NCBI GenBank assembly: GCA_017449215.1
Contig: JAFSJY010000084.1
Coordinates: forward strand, 1 to 54,505
Origin: Acholeplasmatales bacterium
GTDB taxonomy: Bacteria > Bacillota_I > Bacilli_A > Acholeplasmatales > Anaeroplasmataceae
Direction of reading: 5' to 3'
Length of the DNA: 54,505 nucleotides
Shown: positions 54,471-54,505 of the stretch, one piece after another
Layout: each line of letters begins with the position of its first letter
Position numbering within the stretch: position 1 is the stretch's first letter
Made by a program: the position numbers and the translations under genes
The notes under the pieces: model-generated
The model's input: only the letters and a program-made list of their open reading frames with translations
What the model was told of the DNA's origin: nothing
Database searches by the model: none

Positions 54471-54505
54471 CGCTTTAATGGTATAATATCGCTGTTCACA
54501 CAATA

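Noticed and set aside
54443-54505. tRNA gene on - at the right edge
   Set aside because: Only the T-arm-like part fits; the T-stem has a C-C mismatch, no CCA follows, and the preceding bases form no anticodon arm.
1-54505. Mycoplasma code (TGA as Trp)
   Set aside because: Several genes end in TGA (for example at 17823-17825 and 29654-29656) with terminators or coupled starts right after, and Trp is TGG throughout.
1-54505. CRISPR arrays, insertion sequences, prophage genes or rRNA
   Set aside because: I found no regularly spaced repeats, no transposase or phage proteins and no rRNA sequence in the window.

Overview
The window is AT-rich, densely coded bacterial DNA. Most genes have a strong AGGAGG-type ribosome binding site, TGA is a stop and Trp is TGG, so the code is the standard bacterial one and not the mycoplasma code. 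The gene set (T-box leaders, ThiT under a TPP riboswitch, a type-B-like RNase P RNA, YneF, MutS2, RibF-RpsO-Pnp order, ParE/ParC beside PlsY) points to a low-GC Bacillota/Bacilli relative with a compact genome. A gut lineage near Erysipelotrichales/RF39 is my guess from style only.

Layout. 1-1128: end of an ABC exporter, then about 1 kb without annotated genes that holds a compact candidate type I toxin-antitoxin locus and the ileS T-box. 1129-30828: every gene is on the + strand (ileS, an unknown protein, deoC-deoD, an SSB-like protein, thyA-folA-plsC and two membrane or anchored proteins, mutS2-thiN-MATE-truB-ribF, rpsO, pnp, rnpB, an EAL protein, lepA, a HIT protein, a TPP riboswitch with thiT, hemW-xerD-deoB-adh). 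30829-33185: a 2.3-kb gene-poor stretch with a dif-like site and many short repeats. 33186-42202: all genes on the - strand (Fic-like winged-helix protein, P-loop nucleoside kinase, signal-peptidase-like protein, parC, parE). 42422-45880: mainly + (plsY, yneF, two lipoproteins) with a ferredoxin on -. 45903-54312: - strand (small membrane protein, PopT/DUF368, radC, folC, T-box with acetyltransferase and valS, flotillin).

The convergent gene blocks meet at a good dif candidate (31956-31983), 3.5 kb from a Xer recombinase gene and not far from the topoisomerase IV genes, so this looks like the replication terminus. Genes beside the site (end of deoB, adh, the Fic-like gene) use visibly more C-ending codons than the rest.

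The most novel item is at 96-632. A 25-residue membrane peptide gene on the - strand has a masked ribosome binding site. A duplicated 52-bp copy of its own 5' coding region has become, on the + strand, the 5' part of a predicted small RNA with its own promoter and terminator. A second convergent small RNA is also predicted there. Functional themes elsewhere are nucleotide and one-carbon metabolism (deo genes, ThyA, DHFR, FolC), phospholipid synthesis (PlsC, PlsY), thiamine and flavin supply, translation and RNA decay, and chromosome segregation.
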